From contig CAYRLW010000041.1 in assembly GCA_964425215.1 (NCBI GenBank), forward strand, positions 1 to 36,137: 36,137 nucleotides of DNA, given 5' to 3'. This DNA comes from CAYRLW01 sp964425215 (lineage in GTDB: Bacteria; Spirochaetota; Spirochaetia; Treponematales; Breznakiellaceae). Shown in pieces: positions 1-6,343 of this stretch (its first letter is position 1; every line of letters begins with the position of its first letter). The notes below the pieces were generated by a model. The model made no database searches. It was not told the DNA's origin and saw only the letters and a program-made list of their open reading frames with translations. The translations under genes were made by a program, and so were the position numbers.

Positions 1-452
1 GCCGCCACCGGCAATCCCATCAACTTACCATTCACCACCCCTTCTTTAGCCCCGGCAAAAATATCATCGATAGTAGCGGGGCTCACGTATTTTCCCGGTT
101 CCACCAGTTGGCCCATATCGTTATATTCCAGGAGCCACCGGGTTCCAATTACGGAAATGTCTGGCGGCTTACCCCCCGCCAAAGCGGTGGTCAACTTATC
201 CTTTAACTGGTCCCAGGAAACAGGAATAATATCGATCTGATAGTTAGGATCAATTTTATTGAACGCGTCCTGCAAGCCCTTTCGATAATCCTCGGTTACC
301 CCGTCGTAGTTAGCCCAGAAAAACGTCGCCGTTTGTTTCTGTACCGCGGCCGTATCCGTTTTCCCTGAAGCGAAAACCGTCGTTGGTAACGCCATCAGTC
401 CCGCTAGCGCCAAAAACGCCATAAAGCGTTTCCCGTTTAGAGTCTTTCTCAT
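1..452 (-). CDS. Sugar ABC transporter solute-binding protein, N-terminal part (runs off window)
   Basis: About 150 codons of the N-terminus are present; the gene continues beyond base 1. The protein starts MRKTLNGKRFMAFLALAGLM and has a basic n-region, a hydrophobic core and an Ala-rich end (VFAS), so it is exported and probably anchored at the membrane. The mature part contains FWANYDG, WDQLKDKLTTALAGGKPPD and GTRWLLEYNDMG, typical of family 1 (MalE-like) sugar-binding proteins, with the conserved GxxPDI region near residue 80. The ATG at 450-452 (complement) is preceded by AGGAG at a 6-base spacing. It should deliver a sugar to an ABC permease encoded further left. A strong promoter and palindromic operator lie just upstream. 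The exact sugar cannot be told; the neighbouring CBM9-like protein suggests a polysaccharide breakdown product. Confidence 0.85.
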   Translation of the reverse strand, partial: MRKTLNGKRFMAFLALAGLMALPTTVFASGKTDTAAVQKQTATFFWANYDGVTEDYRKGLQDAFNKIDPNYQIDIIPVSWDQLKDKLTTALAGGKPPDISVIGTRWLLEYNDMGQLVEPGKYVSPATIDDIFAGAKEGVVNGKLMGLPVA

Positions 453-507
453 AATTCACTCCTTTTGTAAGCGATGTGGACCGCCCCCCCTTCAGGGCCG
501 ATCAACC

Positions 508-534
508 GGATAACTAACGTAACGTTAGTTATCC
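508..534. promoter_or_regulatory. Perfect 27-bp palindromic operator
   Basis: Two perfect 13-base inverted arms, GGATAACTAACGT (508-520) and ACGTTAGTTATCC (522-534), flank a single central A. The palindrome lies immediately downstream of the -10 of the minus-strand promoter and covers the expected transcription start (about 530), the classic repressor position. The LacI-family regulator at 1377-2393 is the nearest candidate ligand; this pairing is inferred. Confidence 0.8.
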
Positions 535-536
535 AT

Positions 537-565
537 AGTATTGGGCACGGTCTTGTATTTGTCAA
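537..565 (-). promoter_or_regulatory. Sigma70-type promoter of the solute-binding protein gene
   Basis: On the minus strand a perfect -35 TTGACA (560-565) is followed after exactly 17 bases by AATACT (537-542, 4 of 6 to consensus). It drives the solute-binding protein gene beginning at 452. A divergent plus-strand -10 candidate, TACAAT at 574-579 with a poor -35, may serve the CBM9-like gene. Confidence 0.7.
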
Positions 566-640
566 GTTTTTTCTACAATAATCGTACCATAATTCGGCGC
601 CGATCGATCTATCGAACCGTTAAACCAGGAGTATTGTCCC

Positions 641-1312
641 ATGACAGACCACACGTATATTATCCGTCGAGCTCCCCCAGGAACGATTAGCCCCGAGGAC
701 CTGCGGGATCGGGCGGAAATCGTAACGGTGGACCACTTTCATCCCGCCAGCGTTTCCCAACACCCCCAAACCGAGTGCCGCCTTGTATACAACCAAGAGG
801 GGTTTCGCTATTCGTTTCAGGTTCACGATCGCTGGGTCCGCGCTCAGGCTTTGCATTACCAGGATCAGGTTTGTCTGGATAGCTGTGTCGAGTTTTTCGT
901 CCAAGCGGCCGGCGCCCCGGGGTATTTTAATTTTGAAGTAAACTGCATCGGAACTCTTTTGCTATCGTATATCGAAGATCCACAGCGGACCCCCACCGGG
1001 TTTGTAAAGGCCACCCCCGTACGGGCCCAGGACGCGGCCCGTATCACCATCGAACCATCGATTCAACAGCGCCCTTTTCTGCCAGAACGTACCGAACCCC
1101 TTACCTGGAGCGTCGATGTATGGGTACCCTTTGAACTCTTTCCCGCTTACATCCCAAATTTTCAAATCCCCCGCCCCGGAACCCAATGGCGAGGCAATTT
1201 CTTCAAATGCGGTGACGAAACCTCCCACCCCCACTGGGCATCCTGGGCCCCCATCGGCGAAGAATTAAACTTCCACGTGCCCGAATATTTTGGAAGGCTT
1301 GTATTTGAGTAA
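641..1312 (+). CDS. Carbohydrate-binding family 9-like protein
   Basis: A 223-residue protein without a signal peptide. The arrangement of aromatic-rich beta strands fits the CBM9-like fold: SCVEFFVQ near residue 80, YFNFEVNCIGTL near 100, WSVDVWVPFELF near 155, GNFFKCGDETSHPHWASWAPI near 190, and a closing FHVPEYFGRLVFE. The family occurs as xylanase-associated sugar-binding modules and as free-standing proteins in polysaccharide loci of gut bacteria. Its role here (sugar binding, or glycan processing inside the cell) is not known. The start is supported by AGGAG about 8 bases upstream. It is transcribed divergently from the solute-binding protein gene across a shared region holding the 508-534 operator, so co-regulation is likely. 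No catalytic motif is visible. Confidence 0.75.
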   Translation: MTDHTYIIRRAPPGTISPEDLRDRAEIVTVDHFHPASVSQHPQTECRLVYNQEGFRYSFQVHDRWVRAQALHYQDQVCLDSCVEFFVQAAGAPGYFNFEVNCIGTLLLSYIEDPQRTPTGFVKATPVRAQDAARITIEPSIQQRPFLPERTEPLTWSVDVWVPFELFPAYIPNFQIPRPGTQWRGNFFKCGDETSHPHWASWAPIGEELNFHVPEYFGRLVFE

Positions 1313-1376
1313 GGTAATTGCGGTTATTCCGTTAAAACGGCATACAAAAATGGTACAAAGGCGAACCTCGTATCCC

Positions 1377-2393
1377 CTACGCCGTCCCGCGGTTAACAAA
1401 CTGAGATTCGATGGTTCGATGGATCGGTTCGCCCCGGACCTTACCGTCGCAGAGATCGAAATAGGTTTCCGCCACAAGCCGTCCTACATCAGCCTCCCGC
1501 AGATCCACCGTAGACAGGGGTGGAACAGCGATCCGCGAAGGCAAGGAATTATCGACCCCGATTACCGCCACATCCTGGGGTACCCGGAAACCCGCAGAAA
1601 GAACCCCCTGCAATAGCCCCACCCCCATCAAATCGTTCCCCGCCAAAAAAGCCCGGGGCGGTCGTTTACGTCCCAAGGCCTCCCGGGCGTACTGGGCGCA
1701 CCGCTGAACCACGTCCTCTATATTCACCGAGGCCAAACGCACCACCGCGTGATCCAACGGGTTCACTCCCCGACGTTGGAGATGCTCTAAAAAAACCCGC
1801 TCCTTAAGATCAAAGGACCAGGAAAGATCGCCGATAACCAAATCGATGGGTAATCGCGCTGTATCGATCAATCGGTCCAGGGCCGCTAAAAAACCCGGCT
1901 CCTGGGCACAACGGATAATATGATGGGGAGAATCGGAACGCAGATGTTCGTTAACCAAAATCACCGGTACATCCAGGGGCAACACCACCTCCTGCTCCAG
2001 CGGCGCGTTGACGCTAGCCGTCTCCACCAAAATTAGCGCGTCCACGTTGCGCCGACCCAACTCGTCTAAATAGCGCTCCTCCTGATCCCGCCGATCGTAG
2101 GTATTGCATAGATAGATCCGGATATCCCGTTGAGAAAGGTTTTTCTCAATAGAATCTACGATAGAAACATGGTACGGATTGGTAAAAAACGGAACCAAAA
2201 TACCCACCGTATTCGTCGTCGCCCGCATCAAACCCCGGGCAAACAGATTCGGTTTATAGTTAAATTGTTTAATCGCCGCCTCTACCCGAGAGCGAGTTTC
2301 GGGACTAACCCTATCGGGAGTGTTGAGAACCCGTGACACCGTGGCGGTAGAAACCCCTGCGGCCTTGGCGATATCGTCGATGCGGACACCCAT
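1377..2393 (-). CDS. LacI-family transcriptional regulator
   Basis: A 338-residue protein, the usual LacI/GalR length. The N-terminal helix-turn-helix IDDIAKAAGVSTATVSRVLN (about residues 5-24) and the hinge region near 46-60 are canonical. They are followed by a periplasmic-binding-like sugar sensor domain starting near residue 62 (TVGILVPFFTNPYH) with IGVDNS and SRIAVPPLSTVDL toward the C-terminus. It should repress or activate sugar genes in response to a bound sugar. The perfect palindrome at 508-534, over the start site of the solute-binding protein gene, is the obvious target. The AGGA of its ribosome binding site directly abuts the ATG, so initiation may be weak, as is common for repressors. 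The left end of a repeat-bounded element lies 66 bases upstream, so its own promoter may have been altered. Confidence 0.92.
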   Translation of the reverse strand: MGVRIDDIAKAAGVSTATVSRVLNTPDRVSPETRSRVEAAIKQFNYKPNLFARGLMRATTNTVGILVPFFTNPYHVSIVDSIEKNLSQRDIRIYLCNTYDRRDQEERYLDELGRRNVDALILVETASVNAPLEQEVVLPLDVPVILVNEHLRSDSPHHIIRCAQEPGFLAALDRLIDTARLPIDLVIGDLSWSFDLKERVFLEHLQRRGVNPLDHAVVRLASVNIEDVVQRCAQYAREALGRKRPPRAFLAGNDLMGVGLLQGVLSAGFRVPQDVAVIGVDNSLPSRIAVPPLSTVDLREADVGRLVAETYFDLCDGKVRGEPIHRTIESQFVNRGTA

Positions 2394-2526
2394 TCCTAGG
2401 ATAGTGAAACGAAAAGGATGGAATTACAAGACCCATGATCGGGTATGTGATTTTATCTTAGTTCAACGAAGGTTGAGAAAAATATTCAATAACCGCTACA
2501 AAAAAGGTAGAAACCAGGGATCATTC

Positions 2527-2632
2527 GCTTAACCTGGGAGGCGTAACTGGTGCGGTTTGTGCAACAAAAGCGAAGCGGCGAAGCCGCGAAGCGTTTGCAC
2601 AAACCGTGACAGTAGCCGACTCAGGTTGAAGC
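2527..2632 (-). repeat. Large imperfect hairpin resembling an integron attC site
   Basis: The core stem is CGGTTTGTGCAA (2553-2564) pairing with TTGCACAAACCG (2595-2606). Inside it is a GCGGC-gaa-GCCGC hairpin (2575-2587) within three 8-base repeats ending in cgaagc. Outside are shorter broken stems (2546-2549 with 2610-2613) and outer arms (2527-2536 with 2622-2632) offset by one extra base. Read on the minus strand, 3' of the toxin gene, it runs from GCTTCAAC to GTTAAGC. The latter fits the attC core GTTRRRY, while the former fits RYYYAAC only if one base is extra. The position at the 3' end of an AT-rich toxin-antitoxin pair suits an integron cassette. No integrase gene is present in the window. 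It could instead be a transposon-internal or terminator structure. Confidence 0.5.
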
Positions 2633-2653
2633 GGTTGTTCGATGTCTTCTTTT

Positions 2654-3055
2654 CTATTTCCAGAGAATTTTCAATCCATAATCTTTGAATATTTTAAATT
2701 CTGTATCTTTACTTACAATAGTCATATTCCTTTTTATACATTGCCAAATAAGCATTCTATCAAATGGATCATTGTGAGTGTTTTCTGCAAGATCACCATA
2801 TGTATTAGCTTCTTCAGGAGTTAAGTTAATCAATTGAAAATCCATCTTTTCTGCAAGCGTTATTAAATCCTCCATTGGGAGACCACCGAGATCAAGTTTC
2901 TTAATACGTGTTTTAATAGATATTTCCCAAAAAGTAATTGCGCTAACAAACACTTCATTATTTGGATTTTTAATAGCTTGTAATACTTTTTCTGGTAAAT
3001 CTTTTGATCGTATGACAGACCAAAGAAATGTATGTGTATCAAGTAAATATTTCAT
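2654..3055 (-). CDS. VapC-family PIN-domain toxin (ribonuclease)
   Basis: A 133-residue PIN-domain protein. The acidic residues expected to bind magnesium are all present: D6 in KYLLDTHTFLW, E44 in FWEISI, D96 and D99 in NDPFDRM, and D117 in VSKDTEF. VapC toxins of this group cleave RNA (often initiator tRNA or the sarcin-ricin loop) and are neutralised by the cognate antitoxin; the target here is unknown. Its start codon overlaps the antitoxin stop as TAATG, so the two are translationally coupled. The gene is much more AT-rich than the flanking genes and sits between inverted copies of a transposase-associated repeat, which points to horizontal transfer. The C-terminus is complete, followed by the attC-like hairpin. 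Confidence 0.9.
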   Translation of the reverse strand: MKYLLDTHTFLWSVIRSKDLPEKVLQAIKNPNNEVFVSAITFWEISIKTRIKKLDLGGLPMEDLITLAEKMDFQLINLTPEEANTYGDLAENTHNDPFDRMLIWQCIKRNMTIVSKDTEFKIFKDYGLKILWK

Positions 3056-3294
3056 TATAGACCCAAAAGCTCTTCTTCTGTCATTTTAAAGTCATCCGCA
3101 AATTTAATTTCAAATTTGCCTTCCAATATTCCAATTTTCCTTTCCTTTTTTTCTTCAACTTCAATAAACGGAACAATCATAGCTATGGGTTTTTTCTTTT
3201 TGCCATAAACAATTCCATATTTTTCACCTTGCTTTACTTTCTCAAGTACTTCGGAGAATTGAGCTTTCAGTTCACCAACAGGTAAAGTTTTCAT
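3055..3294 (-). CDS. Phd/YefM-type antitoxin of the PIN toxin
   Basis: A 79-residue protein if started at the ATG at 3292-3294 (MKTLPVGELKAQFSEVLEKV). An upstream ATG at 3318 would add eight residues (MSMHYIKI), but that stretch lies inside the promoter. The segment up to about residue 42 (QGEKYGIVYGKKKKPIAMIVP) is the Phd/YefM DNA-binding fold. The acidic C-terminal tail (FADDFKMTEEELLGL) would wrap and inhibit the toxin. With the start at 3294 the predicted transcript begins at or within a base or two of the ATG, so the message is probably leaderless; no ribosome binding site is visible. Autoregulation through the palindrome 3322-3338 is expected for this family. Confidence 0.85.
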   Translation of the reverse strand: MKTLPVGELKAQFSEVLEKVKQGEKYGIVYGKKKKPIAMIVPFIEVEEKKERKIGILEGKFEIKFADDFKMTEEELLGL

Positions 3295-3300
3295 GATTTT

Positions 3301-3329
3301 AATATAATGCATACTCATATACTTGTCAA
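3301..3329 (-). promoter_or_regulatory. Near-consensus promoter of the toxin-antitoxin operon
   Basis: On the minus strand TTGACA (3324-3329) and TATATT (3301-3306, 5 of 6) are separated by exactly 17 bases. The expected start, about 7 bases past the -10, falls at the antitoxin ATG (3294). Confidence 0.8.
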
Positions 3330-3338
3330 GATGACAAG
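3322..3338. promoter_or_regulatory. Toxin-antitoxin operator palindrome
   Basis: A perfect inverted repeat, CTTGTCA (3322-3328) and TGACAAG (3332-3338) around AGA, covers the -35 element of the toxin-antitoxin promoter. It is the likely binding site of the Phd-like antitoxin or the toxin-antitoxin complex. Confidence 0.7.
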
Positions 3339-3435
3339 AAAAAATGAAATGAAAATATTCAAATAGTTACCCGCAGGGTCCATAGATCGGACCCTTTACT
3401 AGGGCCAAAAATCGATGTGCTCAACCTTCGTTGAA

Positions 3436-4947
3436 CTAGAACTCCTTCCACAACCCCGAAAGAGCATCGGATACCCTTTTATACAGCCCGTATTTTTTCC
3501 GGTAGATATCTTTTACCTCGTTTTGGGGCTCAAAACGGCTTCCTAGCTGGGTCATGTTTTTTATAGCGGAAGGGAGGTCCGGATAGAAACCCGAAGCTAC
3601 GGTGGCGGTCATGGCGGCCCCCAGGGCCCCCAACTCCTGGGTTTCCACGGTTTCCACGGGCAGTTGGAACACATCGGCAAATATCTGGGCCCACAAACGG
3701 GATTTGGCGGCTCCGCCGGAAAGGCGAATAGCCCGGGTACCGGTTCTATTCGCCAACAGTTTTTCCAAATGGACCAGATGACAGAAGGCGATCCCTTCCA
3801 TCACGGCCCGTACCATATCTGCCCTGGAATGATGACTGTCCAAACCCACAAATCCAGCCTTTGCTCGGGGATCGTAGTTGGAACCAAAGAGATATGGAAG
3901 AAAAATGATATTTTGTCCTTCCGGTAAGACGGAAGCCGCCAATTCATCGGCGTATTGGTATACGCTGATACCCCTTTTTTCCGCCTCCCCCTTCTCGGCG
4001 GTCATGAACATGTCAATAAACCACGCGTGATTTCCCGCGGAGGTGGGACTAGATTCTTCAATAAGATAATATTCTTCCATAGCGTAGAGAGAGTTCATCA
4101 TAATCGATTTATTCATCACCGGTTTTTTAGAAATATACTCGTTGATGCTCCAGGTCCCAGCAATAACCGCGATATCCTGTTCATCCACCAGCCCCATGGC
4201 GATGGCACACGCGTCGATGTCAAACATTCCCCCCGCGACGGGAGTACCTTCTCGTAATCCCGTAACAGCGGCCACTTCCGCGGTAATTTTCCCGCAGGGA
4301 TCCGAGGATTTTTTTAAGGGCGGTAGGGCAGAGTACAGGTCCTGAAGGCCAAATTCGGCTAAAAGATCTCGATCGAATCGACGATCCCGCAAATTTAAGA
4401 GATTGGACCCCGAATAATCGGTAAACTCCGCGTAAGCCTCCCCTGTCAGTCGAAACCGAATATAATCTTTGGCTTCAAAGATCCAACGAATCTTGGTCAA
4501 TATTTCCGGGTGGTTATCCTTAAACCACGCAAGAATGGATACGGGTTGACAGGCTAATATTTTCTGAAACGTTTTTTGAAATACCCGATCCGCCGTCCCG
4601 TCGTTTGACCATCGTTCCGGATACTGCCACGCCCGGCTATCGGTGGATACGATGCCGTTATAGCAGGGCTTATCATCCTTTCCCCAGAGATAGAGCCCTT
4701 TTCCATGGCCCGTACAAGCTACCCCCACGATAGTTTGAGGATCGACCTTCGATCGTTGGATCACATCCCGGATAGCCCCCAGATTTTCCGTCCAAAGTTC
4801 TTCCATGTCCCGTTCGGTGAAACCCGCTTGGGGGGTTATCATCCGTAGCTTTCGTGAAGCCTGAGCAACCTCATGGCCCCCCTCGTCGAACAGCACCGCC
4901 TTGCACAAGGTCCCGCCATTATCGATACCTAAAAAATATGAAGCCAT
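3436..4947 (-). CDS. lyxK: L-xylulokinase-like FGGY carbohydrate kinase
   Basis: A 503-residue two-domain FGGY kinase that follows E. coli LyxK along its length: the ATP-site phosphate loop FLGIDNGGTLCKAVLFD at the N-terminus, GFTERDMEELW near 42, GHGKGLYL near 85, STDSRAW near 100, GGMFDIDACAIAMGL near 240 (containing the likely catalytic Asp), SPTSAGNHAWFIDMF near 300, and LSGGAAKSRLWAQIFADVF near 410. Expected reaction: ATP-dependent phosphorylation of L-xylulose (or a close ketose) to the 5-phosphate. The epimerase gene lies 17 bases upstream in the same operon and would convert the product to L-ribulose 5-phosphate, supporting the assignment. A strong GGAGG precedes the start. The stop codon TAG is provided by the outer end of the inverted repeat at 3420-3438, so the last residues may have been altered by the element. 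Confidence 0.82.
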   Translation of the reverse strand: MASYFLGIDNGGTLCKAVLFDEGGHEVAQASRKLRMITPQAGFTERDMEELWTENLGAIRDVIQRSKVDPQTIVGVACTGHGKGLYLWGKDDKPCYNGIVSTDSRAWQYPERWSNDGTADRVFQKTFQKILACQPVSILAWFKDNHPEILTKIRWIFEAKDYIRFRLTGEAYAEFTDYSGSNLLNLRDRRFDRDLLAEFGLQDLYSALPPLKKSSDPCGKITAEVAAVTGLREGTPVAGGMFDIDACAIAMGLVDEQDIAVIAGTWSINEYISKKPVMNKSIMMNSLYAMEEYYLIEESSPTSAGNHAWFIDMFMTAEKGEAEKRGISVYQYADELAASVLPEGQNIIFLPYLFGSNYDPRAKAGFVGLDSHHSRADMVRAVMEGIAFCHLVHLEKLLANRTGTRAIRLSGGAAKSRLWAQIFADVFQLPVETVETQELGALGAAMTATVASGFYPDLPSAIKNMTQLGSRFEPQNEVKDIYRKKYGLYKRVSDALSGLWKEF

Positions 4948-4964
4948 CGCCCCACCTCCTCTTT

Positions 4965-5819
4965 TTAAAGAGTTTCGCTAAAACATCGATCCAATTTTTC
5001 CCGCAAAAACGTACCCGCGTATCGTACCCTATTCCGCCACTCAGGTATATCCGTATGCCAAAATTCTCCCACAAACATCCGCACCCCCAAGGATCGGGCT
5101 TTTCGAATACCCCCCTCAAAGTCCACGTGACCGGTACCGTAATCCATGTTCCTAAAAACATCTGGTGACGTTTCTTTGAGATGCAAAGCCGCTAAATGTC
5201 CCCGACCGGACTCCAAATCATCATCCACCCGCCGCCCCTCTTTAAGCGCCGAGTTGGTGATATTACCCAAATCGGGGTATACCTGCAGGTAGGGAGAATC
5301 GATAACTCGAACGTGGGTCATCGCTTTGGCCACCGAGTTCATAAATGGCGTCTCCATGGTCTCGAAGGCCAGTATAACCCCCTTGCGAGCCGCCAGGGAT
5401 ACGGCCCGTCGCAGATTTTCCGCAAAGAAACGCCGAGTTTCCTCCGTCGACGGGTTGTAATACTCGTCATACCCCGCCAATTGAATGATCCGAAGCCCCA
5501 AATCAAAAGCCAAATCGATGGCCCCGGACATTATTTCCATCCCCCGTTCTCGGATTCGAGGCTCCAAACTACCCAGAGGATATTTCCGATGACCGCTTAG
5601 ACACATCGAAACGAGGGGAATTCCCGAGTCGGCCATTACTTCCCGAAGGGATCGCCGTTCCGCCGGAGACCACCGCAACCGGGCAAGCTTTTCCTCGCTT
5701 TCATCCACACTCAACTCAAGGTAATCAAACCCCGCCAAAGCGGCTTCCGCACATTTCTCGGGAAACGACAACGTTGGGGGAAGGGCTTTTTCGTACAAAC
5801 CAAGCAGATAATCACGCAT
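4965..5819 (-). CDS. ulaE: L-ribulose-5-phosphate 3-epimerase (UlaE/SgbU type)
   Basis: A 284-residue TIM-barrel sugar isomerase/epimerase very like E. coli UlaE/SgbU: LGLYEKALP at the N-terminus, FDYLELSVDESEEKLARL near 31, SMCLSGHRKYPLGS near 71, GLRIIQLAGYDEYY near 108. The metal-binding acidic and histidine residues are visible: E153 (AFETME), D183 (YPDLGN), the histidines of GHLAALHLKE (208/213) and E252 (GEFWH). It interconverts L-xylulose 5-phosphate and L-ribulose 5-phosphate. It is the first gene of a two-gene operon with the L-xylulokinase-like gene, and the next step (an araD/ulaF 4-epimerase) is not in the window. AAGGAG precedes the start. A short repeat-bounded element begins only 17 bases upstream, so the operon promoter must lie in or beyond it. 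Confidence 0.9.
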   Translation of the reverse strand: MRDYLLGLYEKALPPTLSFPEKCAEAALAGFDYLELSVDESEEKLARLRWSPAERRSLREVMADSGIPLVSMCLSGHRKYPLGSLEPRIRERGMEIMSGAIDLAFDLGLRIIQLAGYDEYYNPSTEETRRFFAENLRRAVSLAARKGVILAFETMETPFMNSVAKAMTHVRVIDSPYLQVYPDLGNITNSALKEGRRVDDDLESGRGHLAALHLKETSPDVFRNMDYGTGHVDFEGGIRKARSLGVRMFVGEFWHTDIPEWRNRVRYAGTFLREKLDRCFSETL

Positions 5820-5836
5820 CGATGGCTCCTTGTATG

Positions 5837-5945
5837 TAGTTCAACGAAGGTTGAGAAATCCACATTTCAACCTTATATTTGGGGGTAGAGACCCTAATCA
5901 TATCCATTTTTAGTGTATTCAGCCCCTCTTTGCTCAACCTTCAAG
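5837..5945. mobile_element. Short non-autonomous element with decayed right repeat
   Basis: The left repeat TAGTTCAACGAAGGTTGAG (5837-5855) is identical to that bounding the toxin-antitoxin element. About 80 bases further on, TTGCTCAACCTTC (5930-5942) matches the inner two-thirds of the inverted copy, but the outer bases have diverged. There is no coding capacity; a small GGGT/ACCC hairpin lies near 5880-5892. It sits between the epimerase gene and the SWIM-domain gene, and its right end overlaps the 3' end of the latter. Confidence 0.45.
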
Positions 5946-6239
5946 GAACCGGACCCCGTTCCATCCTTTTTTTATATCTAAAAGAGCGGCCACCCCGTGT
6001 TTACACCCCTTATACGGAAACGGACACGAACAATTTACCAGAACCTCCTTATCCTTCAATATTGCCGTTACCACATAATCCCCATGGTTCCCATTAAACG
6101 AATATCGATAGGTTCCATTCGTCTCGGATTCCAAAGAATAATTCCCCAGAAAGAATAACCGTTCACCCCTTGTATAAATAACATCCGATTGGGCAAAAGA
6201 ATTCTTGATATATTGAAAGGATACATCAACGCTATGCAA
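5934..6239 (-). CDS. Short SWIM zinc-finger protein, probably truncated
   Basis: A 101-residue open frame containing a SWIM zinc finger near residues 70-85: CSCPFPYKGCKH, i.e. C-x-C-x6-C-x-H, followed by the usual helix GVAALLDI. The upstream part (RYSFNGNHGDYVVTAILKDKEVLVN) is the beta hairpin that normally precedes this motif. SWIM domains bind DNA or protein and usually sit at the N-terminus of larger proteins, for example next to SNF2 helicase domains. Here the frame stops about 16 residues after the finger, inside the decayed end of a repeat element. This suggests the remainder was lost when the element inserted. It is read as a gene remnant; a genuine mini-protein cannot be excluded. 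Initiation signals are modest (a purine-rich run about 12 bases upstream). Confidence 0.5.
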   Translation of the reverse strand: MHSVDVSFQYIKNSFAQSDVIYTRGERLFFLGNYSLESETNGTYRYSFNGNHGDYVVTAILKDKEVLVNCSCPFPYKGCKHGVAALLDIKKGWNGVRFLEG

Positions 6240-6343
6240 TACAACTCCCCTTATTACAGCTTCCCTTATTGGGGAAATACAGCAATATCACTCCAAATCA
6301 GAATTGTATTCAGGGGAAGTATAGGGAGATAAAATGACGCGCT

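Larger units (their letters stand above)
2459..3438. mobile_element. Repeat-bounded element carrying a toxin-antitoxin module and an attC-like hairpin
   Basis: Two identical 19-base sequences in inverted orientation bound this 980-base segment: TAGTTCAACGAAGGTTGAG at 2459-2477 and its reverse complement at 3420-3438. The same sequence bounds the transposase gene at 7533-8821 and two short elements, so it is read as an inverted terminal repeat. Inside are a large hairpin (2527-2632), a VapC/PIN toxin-antitoxin pair that is much more AT-rich than its neighbours, and a small hairpin with 7-base arms (3375-3381 / 3389-3395). I could not identify a target-site duplication. The right repeat supplies the stop codon of the downstream kinase gene. 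Mobility by the transposase in trans is inferred. Confidence 0.6.

Noticed and set aside
1328..1345. Small palindrome CCGTTAAAACGG as terminator between convergent genes
   Set aside because: The stem is only five base pairs with a two-base loop and no T run; it cannot form a stable hairpin.
2459..2477. Single-strand (IS200/IS605-like) transposition because the ends are hairpins
   Set aside because: The enclosed gene has a zinc ribbon and a DDE-like Asp/Asp/Glu layout, with no HUH and catalytic Tyr motif, and the ends are inverted copies of each other.
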